DNA from: Ananas comosus
Lineage: Eukaryota; Streptophyta; Magnoliopsida; Poales; Bromeliaceae
NCBI RefSeq assembly: GCF_001540865.1
Contig: NC_033627.1
Coordinates: 8,431,656-8,495,655 of the forward strand
Direction of reading: 5' to 3'
DNA length: 64,000 nucleotides
This document shows positions 46,110 through 59,382 of this stretch, one piece after another. The first letter of the stretch is position 1. Every line of letters starts with the position of its first letter. The position numbers were made by a program, and so were the translations under genes. The notes below the pieces were generated by a model. It saw only the letters and a program-made list of their open reading frames with translations. It was not told the DNA's origin and made no database searches.

Positions 46110-48813
46110 TGTCACGCCCCGGGACCGATACCAATTTGGGCCGGCCCGAGCTCGTCGAACAGACGCCGAACGGACAGAGTTTTCCTTATCCGCCCAAGGC
46201 TCATCACATGTACATTTTCAAGTATAGAGAAAGCACAAGCGGATACATACAAAAACGGCTTACACGAGGGTAAGCAATAGCCATTAGTGAAAGAAAGGAA
46301 AACTAAACATCTATACAAGTACTATGATTCACTTTTGATCATATACATTGCATTCATTTCTTACATTTTGGATTCTTTGCATTTCATTACATTACATCGT
46401 TGGCATCATTTCTTTCATACATCACATTTACCTCAAAATGAGCTTTACATTCTTTTCTTTACCTCATTAGTCATCAAATACAAAAGATGAACATAGGGTA
46501 GCTACTAACAAAATGTAACCCAACTCCGGTGGCCTCTGACTACGGTGCGATACCTTTACCGCGGTCGCTCGCCGGCTCGCTCGGTCCCGGCTCTGTGGAA
46601 TAGTGGGGTGAGAACTACAACAAAGTTCCCAGTGGGTTCGGCCCCAACATCACCGACTTTCCCACTAGGACTAATTCAGGCATAATAGAAAGGATAAGCA
46701 GAAATAGTAACCAATCTATAACATGATGCTAATATGCCTGAACAATAAGCAGGACGTATGCTCAACATGAAACTTATGCAGATTATGCAAGTTCTTTCAT
46801 TCTTTACACATTACACTTTGTTCTTTGTTCTTTATTTTTTAATCTCAAAGCTAACCCGGGGGTTTCGCCACATTAACTTGTTTCACATTAAGTCCATCAT
46901 CGCAGGAACTCACCAGCTAGGACCGTCCTTCGGGTTTACTCCAACCCGTGATGCATAACTCCGGAGCGCATCGCCCGAGGGGGAGCGACTGCCCTCGAGC
47001 ACGGAACTCATAGCAAGTATGATCGAATCCTTAACTCAAAGAATTATAAGTTCAATCTTGACTTTACACTAACTCTAGTGTTCTTCACATCACTTTGTGT
47101 TGCCACTCTAGCAATCATTGCTCTTTGCATTTCTTTTACTTTTGCTAACTCTAGCAATCACATTCTTATCATTACTTTACTTTAGGCTATCTTTAGCTTT
47201 CACATTCTTTAACTTTACACGTTCTTTGTGCCCCACTTTACATTAGCTTTACTTATTGATATCATTCTTTACATCACTTTGACTCTTTGCTTCACACTAA
47301 CTCTAGTGTCACTTTAACTTTACATTATTTAGATGCCACTCGATCCATGTCATAGTGTCACTCTGTTCTTTTGCCTCACTTGGGTACTCACATTTTCTCT
47401 CATGCATATATATAGGGTTTTAACATTCATAAGGTTCTCAACCATCACATTAAGCAAGTTGTACTCACAATCATGCATCATCACATTTTTATCATTACAT
47501 TACCTTAAAGCATGCACTAATTATATAACATATGCTTATTATTGAATAACAATTAGGCATAGATTTGAGAAGTTCAACGAGTTTTGGAAGCACACCCACC
47601 TTGTTAAGTCTAATCTAGGTGCTCGATGTTCTTGAGATTTTTAGAACCTCGTTCCTCCTGCGGACCAAAACAAGAACTTAGGCCATTTTTGTGCCATATT
47701 ATTAAATTCGGCGCTTTCGTAATGATAATGAAGGCCCAACGTGGTCGGAAATACCCAATTAGGTTTTGAAGGTCATTTCATTTTAGAAATCCCCTATGAG
47801 CAAACCAATTTGGTGCCCCTAGCCTCCAATACATTGATACAAAATTCTAGGGTTTGATCTCATGGGAATGAAAATAGTAGCTTCAAGTTACTCTAAAGAT
47901 TTGCATCTTAAACCATCCGTTTAGTCTTCCAAACTAGTTGTGGATTCACATGAGAGGTGTTAAGCTACCTCAAGTTCAATCATTTCTGGGCTTGATCTCA
48001 AAAGAGCAAAGGAAAAGCTTCAATACTCAAATTTCCATAAATCCATTTTAAGCTTATCCAAACCTTGATTTGGTATTACCATTGATTAGAGGGTCAAGTT
48101 ACTGTAACTCCATTTTTTGAGCTAGAGAGGAGCGGAGAGGAGTTTCGTTCATTCTCTTCTTCTTCTTCCTTTTTCTTCTCTTTCTTTTTCGTCCTTTTTC
48201 CTTGTCTTACTTCTTCTCTTCTTGTTTCTAGGAGAGATGAGAGAGAAGAGAGTGTGAGAGGGTGAGTGAAATGAAGAAGAATATTCTTTGCCTCTACTAG
48301 CATATTGGGTTGCCAAAATGCATATACCCTCAACTTTTCCTTTAATACAACTGCCCGAACTGGGCGTTCGGCGCAGCAGGAGACAGTCTCCTTCAGGACC
48401 GGTTACGAAGTGTTCCATCGTCAGACAGAGCTGCCGCGAATGCGGTGCAACGGGGGCGGGGGGGGGGGATCTCTCTTTTGGTGGGACGATCTCTCGGTGA
48501 CGGTCTATCATGGCAAGACGGTTCCGAGAGCTAATTTTCAGGACTTAGCGATTTTTTCGGCTGTTACTCATGTATCATACACAAGTTCTGGGGACCGGTC
48601 TTCTACCACTAGACTGGCTCCCTGAAAGAGCTCAAAATCTGCTTTTCCAGAATTGGTCCATTTAGCTCTCGACAAAAACCTGCCGTAAACTCACTAGTGA
48701 TTCATGTTTACCTTCGGGACTTTTCAAATGGGTTGTATCATCTGAACGTTTGGTCAATTTGACTAAAGTTCGATATTTTATTTTTCCGAATTTTCACTTA
48801 TTGGTTTATATTA
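46110..48813 (-). repeat. 3' LTR of element A (left copy)
   Basis: It begins TGTCACGCCCCGGGACCG. It matches the right LTR almost base for base up to about 47,520, then carries many small insertions and deletions to its end near 48,813. A decayed palindrome array is at 48395-48605. The exact end is uncertain. Confidence 0.88.
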
Positions 48814-51800
48814 TATTCTCCACCCTTAAAATAATTTCGTTCCGCGATAATTACGCTTACCTAATCTACGTCGGATTTCAAATAGATGTGGTTACTGCTC
48901 GCCGCTATGGTTTCTCGAGCTCCCAAAGTGGCTTCTCGCGCGCGTGGTTGTCTACACTGACCTTCACATACGGAAATCTTGCGAGAATTCGAATCTTTTT
49001 AAATTGTCTCTGAGTCGGATGCATCACTGTTGTATCCTCATAAGACATTCCCTCTACGTAGCTTACGGATATCTTAATACATGTGTCGAGTTTTCGATAT
49101 TACTTTCGGAGATTGGAACATGAAACACGTGTGAACTCCGCGAGTCTCTTGGTGGTAGTGCGAGCTTGTAGCTAATCGCACCCACACGCTTCTTAATATC
49201 TCAATGTGGTCGATCATACTGGGAGATTATTTCCCGGCGGACCAAATTTTATCTCGCATCGGCGGATACTCTAAGGAATACACTGTCTCCAACCGCGAAC
49301 TCTAATCCTTTCTTTTTGGTCTTGCATAACTCTTTTGCCAGATTGCGTCCGCATACTATCGTGACTGGCAAGGCCGAAATTTCTCCGTCGCGCCTCCCGC
49401 AATTATATCCGGAGACAATGGACGCTCTTCGTCGCCATGTCGTTCCAATGGATAGGAAGAACGACACTTGCGTTCCATACAAGGCTGTCGACGAAGCCAA
49501 TCGCCATATGGTATTCTGAATAGACTGTTATTTATACGGCGAACTCCGCCAAATCGCCACAAGAATCATTCCAAGACCGCCTTTATATCTAGCACACAAC
49601 AGTCAAAGGTAAATCCGCTCAAGGATTTGTATGTCCGCTCCGATGTTCCATCATCTCTGAGGATGGAACGCTTGTGCTAAGAATCGAAGCGTGTGACCTA
49701 GGCTCTAATGACAATAATTTCAAAGTGGGACATTTCTGATGACTGGCGTTCGAATTACACAATCTTTTATAACTGGAACCCCATGAAGTCTCACAACCTC
49801 GTCGAGATAAACTTGGCTAGTTTGGTCTCACGACACGTTTCGTAGTATGGTGATTTGGCAAAGAAGGTGAATCGATTTTGTCAATCAATCCCTTATCACC
49901 AGTATTGCATCGTGTCCCTTGTAGATCGAGGCAAACTGTAATAAATCATCTGCTATATCGTTTGCATTCCAAACGTTGGTATTGACAGACTTTGTAGCTT
50001 TCCCGCACCGAGAAATCGGGTTTGCTTTCACTGTTTGGCAGTTTAGACATTTGCCCGCCACGGAATTCGTCAATTATCTCTTTCATGCCGGACACCAATA
50101 ATGATCCTTCTAAGTCTTCGTTTGTACATTATTAGTGCGCCGGGGTGGATAGCTATAAGGGGAGTTGGTGACGCCTCTTGCATAATATCGCCCTTCGTAT
50201 ACTCTACATCTTTAGCACATTCACCTATCGATTTAGAAATCGAAGTGCGGCCGTCGGCTCACGCCAGAATATCTTAGGCTTTCCGCTATCAGAATCACCT
50301 TCGGAAACTTTTGGAGTATAAGGATCGAAGTTGTAAGCTATTTGATTCGCTCAAAATTGGGTCGGAATTGCACAAAGTATGCACATAGCTGAGCCAGTCC
50401 TCCGAGCGTACCACTTCAACCCAAGGCTTAGCATTCTTCTTATGTAATACGGTTGGAGGCGTGATGCACGGTCGCTAATTGTCCGCGTTTTATTTCGTAT
50501 AGTTGGTTCTACTTAGAGCATTAGGCCGAACAGGCTTCTCCCGGTGGTGGTTATATATAGTGACATCGAGTCCTTCACCAACTCTAACCAGCCGGTTGTC
50601 GCAATATTCAACTCGTTTCTGGGTGAACAAGTACTTTTGAGACTTTTGTGATCCGTTGTAGATCACAGATGACTCACCATATAAGATGGTCCACTTATAG
50701 CGCGAAATCACGTAGCTTAATTGAGTCAGATCAGGTGTTTTTCTCATACATCTTTAACTGGGCGCGTGATAAGCAATGATCTCGCCCATTTTGCATTAAC
50801 ACACACCCAGAGAACCAACGTACGGAGGCATCAATATTACATACAAAAGTCTCTTCCCGGCAGTTGGCCGGCAGCACTGGAGGGGCTGATGTCAATCTGT
50901 TCTATTAACATCCTTGAAGCTATCGATCGCATCGTCGCTCCAAAAACATACTTTACTCTTTATGCGTAAGGCGCTTTCAGTTAGCGGAAGTGTGTTATTT
51001 GGCAAACCCGTCCAGAACCGCCGATTAGTTAGCCGCATGTCCAGCAATAACTTGCGTTTACCTCCAGTTACATTTTGGGAGCAGGTGTCCATCCTTGCAT
51101 CGCTTTATTCTTCGGGCTCTACCGACACTTCCGTTCGCAAATGTTGCCTCCTTAGCCCAAAAAGTCGACTTCTTATAATTGGCATAGAGTTCTCTTCTGA
51201 GTATTTGCAGACGACAGCTCTAGTGCTCTGTCGTGCTCTCTTCGACTCTTTGAATAGACCATATCGTATCTATAAACACAAGAACATCAAGTCAAGCAAT
51301 GGTCTGAGACTTGTCACGCGCGGGTACACAAGGAAGAATAGTCCGGCACTTGGTGCACAGACCGCCATCTGCAGTATTATAAGGCGATTACAAAGCACAA
51401 GTTGATAGGAGTAAAAACATATATAATTAAGCCTATCTTGATTATCAGGACATAGTAAAAGTCACAAAGAACTTATTATAACAGAGAACAATGCTTATAT
51501 ACTCCATAATCTCAACAAAAACGCAGTATAATACTATAGTGACTGTCCAAAAGTACTATTACACAGGGGTAAACAAAAGATAGGTACAACAGAGGTCCGC
51601 TCTCTTATACATAGGGACATCACAGTCGCGCCGTTATTCAGCCGATTAGTAGCAAGGTGATATCGGATAGCACGGCTTAGTAGTCCTAGTTAGGCAGCGA
51701 ATCCATTGACGATCTAGCCTTCTGTAACATGAGTCGGTAAAAACCAACACCAAGGCGTGAGAACTATTAACGATGTTCCCAGTGGGGTAAGCCGCCGGCT

Positions 51801-53100
51801 CGGCGATATTACACAGATAGGTATCATGAATTGTTACTAAATGAAAAGCGAAACAGTTAATTGCATGATATAGAATACGCAATGCTAAAGGTTGGAGATG
51901 TAATGCACAAATGTAATCGATGATTTCCAGTTAATGAATCGATCTGTTCTGAAATGATAGAAGTATAGCACTATTGATAAGCACAAATATAAGCATAAAT
52001 GTGTAAGTAACTACTGTTACACTGTAACGTTATCATTCATTATGTCCATTTCTTAGCACTTTCTTTTTCATTCACAGGGAACTACCAGAGCAATCTAGCT
52101 TTGGCGCCGGAGCTAATGGCCCCGTGTAGTTTCACTCCCCATGGCAATCCACTTCTGACCCAATTCCCGCTAAACTGGTTCGAGCAAACTGCTCGCGATA
52201 GGCCAACTCCGAGAAAGGGGCGGCTTGTAGGGAGCTACCCTCACAAGGTTGTGCGGAATAAGCCGATGGCTAAGCAAATGACAAAGTTCATTATCCAATG
52301 TCAAATTTTTATTTTTTATTGCAAAGTTATACCCTCGATCCTCTTCGATTGTATTACACAAATAATAACAAAAAGTAGTATCCTAGTTGTCAATCATCAT
52401 AGCATTTAATCTTTCACTGTATGGCATCTATCAATATAGGGTAGTTCTGATGAGCACGATTGTAGTGGATCTCTATATTAGGTAGTCGAAGAGAAGTGTT
52501 CATTGTTCTCTACTTATAAGTTGCATTCTCACTTGTTATATAGTCATATCAACTGTATTGATATAAAAGGAATCTTTCAATGTATATAATGTTCTCTATA
52601 GATAGTATAACTATAATGATTCCTTGGTTGTTCACTGAACTAAAAGGGTACTTTATGCATGAATATAAATATTTATGCATGGAACGACTTTCATTTACAT
52701 ATGATAAACGTCAGTGTATGATGACGGAATTTGCCGACCCCTTAAATCACATAGTAATTATCTAGGCCACTTCTATAATCATAAGTAGATACATAGGGGA
52801 GACATTCACTTGGCTCTGGTTAGGTCAAACCAACCTAGTATTAAGCTCCAAATCAGTCCCAAGAAAGTAAATCAAGATCGGCTCCACTAGGTCGTTTACA
52901 ATCCTGCTGAAATGAAACACAGAGTTGATTGAAACGAGTCACTAAAGTCTAACTTTCGGCCAGAAATCTCGATAAATACAAAGTGGAAGCTCAATTCGCT
53001 TGTTTGGTCAGTTCATACTTACGTTAGCTTCTCAAAGGCCTTCCGAAGCAACATCGATTAGGGCAGGTCCAAGGGTCATAATGCCCTTAGACTGCTGAAA
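47520..53100. other. Stretch with dense small indels (probably uncorrected long-read sequence)
   Basis: Compared with 58140-59382, the left LTR shows an indel every 10-15 bases from about 47520, after 1.4 kb of near identity. The pol region then reads as conserved gypsy blocks scattered over all three frames. Both edges are approximate. Confidence 0.7.
49249..51311 (-). pseudogene. Element A pol, second half: reverse transcriptase end, RNase H, integrase
   Basis: Conserved blocks on minus: the reverse transcriptase-RNase H connection (CFWSDDAIDSFKD, 51092-50892), RNase H (QKYLFTQKRVEYC and DVTIYNHHREKP, NALSR; 50747-50490), the integrase zinc domain (AGKCLNCQTVKA, 50073-49885) and the integrase C-terminal part (KKGLEFAVGDSVFLRVS, 49500-49249). 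They match gypsy order but shift frame every few dozen bases, which I attribute mainly to sequence errors. Confidence 0.75.
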
Positions 53101-54068
53101 CAGAATACATCTCGAAACAACACCAAATGCTCACATACAAAGCTTTTATAATCGAATTCCTACTATATCAGTTGTAGAACTGAAAATATCTAGGTACTCA
53201 AGTTTAGAACACCTTTCCGAACCACCTCCCAAAATACGAATAGACCTCAATAATATCTGGAAGATGCTGATCAGAAGAGTAATCCCAAATGCTCAAAAGT
53301 AGCGGCCACTAACTCGCGTTTAATTACCGAAATTAGCTAATAATGAACTATTTTATTGGTACAAGCTTCAACATAGCTTATCCTGATCTAAGGGTTCATT
53401 CTATCAGCTAGTTATATTTTCACATTGCTGAAATCTCAGATTATCAAGACAGGGAAGCAACAATCTTGAAATTCAATACTATAATTCATGATACTCGATT
53501 CGATCTAATAGAACTTCGATAATGGTAATAGATGAGTACGTTACCTCTATTAAGCTTCTCCACCAGTTGACAACTGGTTCCAGAGCTCGGTAAACCCGTC
53601 CAAAATACTTTCACACTCCACGAAGGAATCAAGCAACACTCCCAAACAGCGAAGGGCGAGCTCGGCGACGACAACGGTGCAAAACGGCGACTTCTTTGTA
53701 GAGAGAGAAAAATCTTAGAGAGAGAGAGAGAAGAAGATGGTAGAGGCTTTCTCTGGTCTCCAGCAACATCCACAGAGCTCCTGGGGTCGAGCTGGGTCAA
53801 GTAGATAGGTATCAAGATGTGAAATTACCGAAATACCCAAGCTGCCACGTTTCTGCATTGTGTACCGGTACAAGCTAATGGCTGTACCGGTACAGCAAGC
53901 AGAAAAAGCTGATTTTCGCCGGTTCAATGCACTTTCTTGTTTCCGACATTCCGATCACTCTCAAACTTATGTGTAAACATCTTTAAACCCTTTTGAACAT
54001 GTGGGAGGGTTCCACATATCATTCCTCACACTCGAATTTCGCAATTTGCAAAAATTCAGTGTATTACA
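51312..54068 (-). mobile_element. Solo LTR J inside element A, TSD AGACT
   Basis: It begins TGTCACGCGCGGGTACA and ends CAGTGTATTACA. AGACT is duplicated at 51307-51311 and 54069-54073. Two TGTACCGGTACA palindromes lie at 53861-53872 and 53883-53894. It splits the reverse transcriptase of element A. Its left part lies in the indel-dense stretch. Confidence 0.85.
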
Positions 54069-56414
54069 AGACTCGATTCATCAAGTCCATAAATGCTGCC
54101 GGGGCATTAGTAAGCCCAAACGGCATTACCATGAACTCATAATGGCCATACCACGTACGGTACGCCGTTTTGCGCACATCCTTCGGTCTAATTTTTAGTT
54201 GATGATACCCCGACTGGAGATCAATCTTTGAATACACTTTGGACCCTTGCAACTAATCGAATAAATCGTCAATCCTCGGCAACGGGTACTTGTTCTTTAT
54301 CGTTACTTTATTCAACTCACGATAGTCTACGCAGAGTCGAAGTGTGCCATCTTTCTTTTTCACAAATAGCACCGGAGCTCCCCATGGTGACACGTTCGGC
54401 CTCACAAAGCCTTTATCGAGCAAGTCTTGTAGTTGGCCTTTCAACTCCTTTAGCTCCACTGGTGCCATTCTGTATGGAGCCTTCGAAACCGGTTCCGTCC
54501 TGGAAATCAAGTCAATGACGAACTCAACTTTCCGGTCCGGTGGCAATCTCGGTAACTCCGCCGGAAACACATCCGGAAACTCGCACGCAACCCGGATACT
54601 TCCAAGATCAGGGTGCTCCCCACGGCCATCAACCATGGTTGCCAAATAGGCCTTACATCCTCCTTTAATCATTCTTTTGGCCCTCACTGACGATATAGTC
54701 GCCGCGAATCGTGCGCCCTTGCATGCCCGATACACCATCTCCTCTTGATTAGGCTCACGAAAAGTGATAACCTTGCTTTCACAATCTATGACCGCATAAT
54801 CTTTGGAGAGCCAATTGGTCTCCAAAATGACATCAAAGCCCCACATTTGATCTAGCACGAGCAGATCTATAGGCATAATCCAGTCGCCGATCCGCACCGG
54901 AACCTCCAAGCACTCATCATAAACACGAAACGAGTGCTCGGGACCATTTACCCACCAATAGTCCTCATTGTGCGTTTTCTCTATACCATGCGTCTTTGCA
55001 AATGATACAGCTATAAATGAACGCGATGCACCAGTATCGAACAATGTTCTAGCTTTAGTGCCATTAATCCAAATTATACCTGCCACGACATCGTCGGGTG
55101 CTGCAGGTTGCTGCTCCTCCACCTGAGCGGCAAAGACTCGGCCGCTAGGCGCTCTTGATCCCTCCTGCTGACGCGGTGATGACGCGCGCCCAGCCGACAT
55201 CGCTGGTGGTAACCCCGCAAGCTGTCTCGGGGTAGACGGTGCTGATGCCGCCGTCGGCGCAGACGACGTCCAGCTTGGGCAATCCCGGATAAGATGTCCC
55301 GGTTGGCCACACTTGAAACACTTGCCGTCCCGCTGCGGGCAAGTCGACACCTTGTGCTCTGCGCCACATATGATGCATCGAGGAGGTCTCCAATTCCTCG
55401 ACTGCTGTCGGGGATACCGAGGGGGTTTCTTAGCATTTGGCCGGCCCTCGGCACCGCCCACCGTTCGCTTCTTGCCTTTGTCCTTCGACTCGGCCATAGC
55501 TTCTCTTTCTTCACGCACATGGGCGCTACCGTGTTCCGCCCACAATGCTCTATCAAAGACCTCCGCAAAGGTCGACAACTTTAGGATTTGCACCTTCTCA
55601 TAAATTCGGGGCTAGAGTCCTCGTAAGAACCAATCCGCCCGGTCCCGATCATCACGAACAACGTCGGGAACACAGTCAATAATATGGGAGAACTCTTGCT
55701 CGTACTCCCCCACTGATCGATCACCTTGTCTCAACTTGCGGAACTTCTCTTGTAGCCTCCGCTTCGTTGTCTCGGGGAAGTAGTTTGCGAACACCGCTCT
55801 CTTGAACTCTTCCCATAGCATAAGCGGAAGGTCGATTGGACGATCCCGCTTCACTCGCTTCCACCACACCATCGCCGCCTTCTCAAGACAATGGGTGGCA
55901 AGGTACACTTTGTCTTCTCCAAGGTGTTGAGATCCTCGAAGAGTGTCTCCATCGAGTCGATCCACGACTCCACTACTGCTGGCTCCACCAAACCGCCCTC
56001 AAAGATAGGTGGGTCAAATTTCTTGAACTGAATGAGAGCCGCCAACGTGCACTCTCGCTCCGCATCGACTGCCACACTATCGGGACTTGAAGTTCCCGAC
56101 CCGGCCGGTACTACCGTAACTGGAGCAGCCGCCGCTGCCGCCGCTCCTTCGCCTATGCTCGGCAATACCACAGGGGGCGCGACATGCTCGCCACCCGCCT
56201 GGGCCGCCGCCGCCTGCTGACGCTCCAAAGTCTCCTGGAGCCGCTGAATCTGCTCCCCTTGGCGTTGAACAGACTCCGCTTGTTGCCGCACTACGCCAAT
56301 AAGCGCGGCCATTTGCTCCCTAAGCTCTCCGTCGCCACTCGCTCCGGATTGCTCGGGCACCGCATTCGCTTCCTCCGGCATCGACCTTGTCTGCGATCGA
56401 CGTCGAGGTGCCAT
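54069..56414 (-). pseudogene. Element A gag, protease and reverse transcriptase start, broken
   Basis: On minus, the likely start is MAPRRRSQTR at 56414. A coiled coil rich in Gln (EQIQRLQETLERQ) follows, then a Gag core with FEGGLVEPAVVESWIDSME. A frameshift near 55915 leads to KAAMVWWKRVKRD, EFKRAVFANYFPE and GEYEQEFSHII. A TAG sits near 55610. Then come two CCHC knuckles ([13 protein letters not shown] and [14 protein letters not shown]), the aspartic protease motif [12 protein letters not shown] and reverse transcriptase blocks [26 protein letters not shown] and [11 protein letters not shown]. Another TAG at about 54250 precedes [15 protein letters not shown] and [11 protein letters not shown]. 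The frame ends at LTR J. Confidence 0.92.
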
Positions 56415-56720
56415 TGCTTCCTGAAAAGAAGCAACTCGCATTAGTCACTTGACCAACATTACTTGACCATACCCAATTAGGCGAAAGCAACATACACATT
56501 CATCCTTGCCTCAAGCGTCATGTCGTCGGCCGCCCGACACAACACTAGAAGTAGAGGATAAACGAAAATTAAACTTAGCCTCTAATCACATTAGAGACGT
56601 CCCAACTTAACCCAATCACATGCTTTCGCTACTTTAATTCCACGTCGCTCACGTTTTCTAGATCCTTATGGTCTTCCAATCCTAAGGGTCTCTAGGTCCA
56701 TTCCTATTCTTTCACTATTG

Positions 56721-56732
56721 GCTCTGATACCA
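56721..56732 (-). other. Primer binding site of element A
   Basis: On minus TGGTATCAGAGC (initiator Met tRNA) starts 7 bp after the 5' LTR end. Confidence 0.9.
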
Positions 56733-56739
56733 CGATATC

Positions 56740-59382
56740 TGTCACGCCCCGGGACCGATACCAATTTGGGCCGGCCCGAGCTCGTCGAACAGACGCCGAA
56801 CGGACAGAGTTTTCCTTATCCGCCCAAGGCTCATCACATGTACATTTTCAAGTATAGAGAAAGCACAAGCGGATACATACAAAAACGGCTTACACGAGGG
56901 TAAGCAATAGCCATTAGTGAAAGAAAGGAAAACTAAACATCTACACAAGTACTATGATTCACTTTTGATCATATACATTGCATTCATTTCTTACATTTTG
57001 GATTCTTTGCATTTCATTACATTACATCGTTGGCATCATTTCTTTCATACATCACATTTACCTCAAAATGAGCTTTACATTCTTTTCTTTACCTCACTAG
57101 TCATCAAATACAAAAGATGAACATAGGGTAGCTACTAACAAAATGTAACCCAACTCCGGTGGCCTCTAACTACGGTGCGATAAATTTACCGCGGTCGCTC
57201 GCCGGCTCGCTCGGTCCCGGCACTGTGGAATAGTGGGGTGAGAACTACAACAAAGTTTCCAGTGGGTTCGGTCCCAACATCTCCGACTTTTCCACTAGGA
57301 CTAACTCAGGCATAATAGAAAGGATAAGCAGAAATACCAATCTATAACATGATGCTAATATGCCTGAACAATAAGCAGGACGTATGCTCAACATAAAACT
57401 TATGAAGATTATGCAAGTTCTTTCATTCTTTACACATTACACTTTGTTCTTTGTTCTTTATTCTTTAATCTCAAGGCTAACCCGGGGGTTTCGCCACATT
57501 AACTTGCTTCACATTAAGTCCATCATCGCAGGAACTCACCAGCTAGGACCGTCCTTCGGGTTTACTCCAACCCGTGATGCATAACTCCGGAGCACATCGC
57601 CCGAGGGGGAGCGACCGCCCTCGAGCACAGAACTCATAGCAAGTATGATCGAATCCTTAACTTGAAGGATTATAAGTTCAATCTTGACTTACACTAACTC
57701 TAGTGTTCTTCACATCACTTTGTGTTGCCACTCTAGCAATCATTGCTCTTTGCATTTCTTTTACTTTTGCTAACTCTAGCAATCACATTCTTATCATTAC
57801 TTTACTTTAGGCTATCTTTAGCTTTCACATTCTTTAACTTTACACGTTCTTTGTGCCCCACTTTACATTAGCTTTACTCATTGATATCATTCTTTACATC
57901 ACTTTGACTCTTTGCTTCACACTAACTCTAGTGTCACTTTAACTTTACATTATTTAGATGCCACTCGATCTATGTCATAGTGTCACTCTGTTCTTTTGCC
58001 TCACTTGGATACTCACATTTTCTCTCATGCATACATATAGGGTTTTAACATTCATAAGGTTCTCAACCATCACATTAAGCAAGTTGTACTCACAATCATG
58101 CATTATCACATTTTTATCATTACATTACCCTAAAATGCATACAACAATTATATAACATATGCTCAATTGAATGACACATTAGGCATAGAGAGAAGTTCAA
58201 CGAGTTTGGAAGCACCACCCACCTTGTAGGTCTATCTAGGTGCTCCGATGATTTTCTTGAGATTTTTAGACTCCTCGTTCCTCACCTGCGGCAAAACGAA
58301 GCCCACTTAGGCCATTTTGCCCACATCTTTACATCGGCTTTTCGTAATGCTAATCCGAGCGCACCAACGCGTCGGAAATACCCCCAATTTGGTTTTTGAA
58401 GGGTCAATTTCATTTAGAAATCCCCATGAGCAAAAGCCCCAATTTGATGCCCTAGCTCCAATACATATACAAAACCTAGAGTTTGATCTCATTGGGAAGC
58501 AAAAGTAGCTTCAATATACTCTAAAGAGTTCATCTAAACCATTCCTAGCTCATTCCAAACCCTAGTTTGGATTTCACCATGAGAGGTGATGAAGCTCATC
58601 TCAAGCTTCATCATTTTTATGGCCTTGATCTCAAAAGAAGCAAAGGAAAAGCTTCAAATACTCAAATGGTTTCATAAAACCCATTTTAAGCTTAATCCAA
58701 ACCCGAGATTAGGTTCTACCATGATTAGGGTTCAAAGCTTACCTTGTAAGCTCCTCTTTTCCGAGCTAGAGAGGAAGGAGAGGGAGTTTCTTCACTTCCT
58801 CTTCTTCTTCTCCTTTTTTGTCTTCTAGAGAGAGAGAGAGAAGAGAGTGTGAGAGGGTGAGGAAATGAGAGAAATATCTCATTTGCCCTCCTACATAGCT
58901 ATTGGGTTGCCAAAATGCAAATAAACCCCTCAACTTTCACTTTAATACACTGCCCGAACTGGGCTGTTCGCGCAGGCAGGCACCGGACTCTCCTTCAGGG
59001 ACCGGTTCCCGAAGGTCGTCCCAGCGCAGCCAGAGCTGCCGCGCGCGGTGCAACCGGTCTCTCTTTGGGGGACCGGTCTCTCGGGGACCGGTCTCTCAGG
59101 CAGGGACCGGTTCCCGAGTGCTAATTTCTCAGGACTTAGCCGATTTTTCGGCTGTCTCATATCATACACGTTCGGGGACCGATCTCTCCCACCAGGGACC
59201 GGTCCCCGAGAGCTCAAAATCTGCAGTTTTGTAGAATTTGATCCTATAGCTCTCGAAAACCTCCCGTAACTCACTTTTGATCATTTTAACACCTTCGGAC
59301 TTTCCGAAGTGTACCATCCTCGCACTTTGGTTTAATTTGACTAAAGTTCGATATTTATTTTTCGAATTTTCGGTATATTACA
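56740..59382 (-). repeat. 5' LTR of element A (right copy), 2,643 bp
   Basis: TGTCACGCCCCGGGACCG to CGGTATATTACA on +. It is a clean copy with the CGAGGGGGAGCGACCGCCCT module (57602), CT-rich and GA-rich tracts (58790-58850) and a GGGACC-type palindrome array (58998-59208). Confidence 0.92.
58998..59208. repeat. Array of GGGACCGGTCYC palindromes
   Basis: Six ACCGGT-type sites, one decayed (GGGACCGATCTC), in the U3 part of the right LTR of element A. Confidence 0.9.

Larger units (their letters stand above)
46110..59382 (-). mobile_element. Ty3/gypsy chromovirus-type element A, both LTRs, TSD TATAC
   Basis: The target duplication TATAC is at 46105-46109 and 59383-59387. LTRs are 46110 to about 48813 and 56740-59382. 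On minus, the order is LTR, Met-tRNA primer site, gag with zinc knuckles, protease, reverse transcriptase (interrupted by LTR J), RNase H, integrase, LTR. Protease-polymerase-integrase order defines Ty3/gypsy. The coding region has stops, a frameshift and an insertion, so this copy cannot make its proteins. Confidence 0.93.

Noticed and set aside
48750..53100. Many short frames between LTRs in element A
   Set aside because: They come from indel-ridden sequence. Only the pieces matching gypsy pol order were kept.
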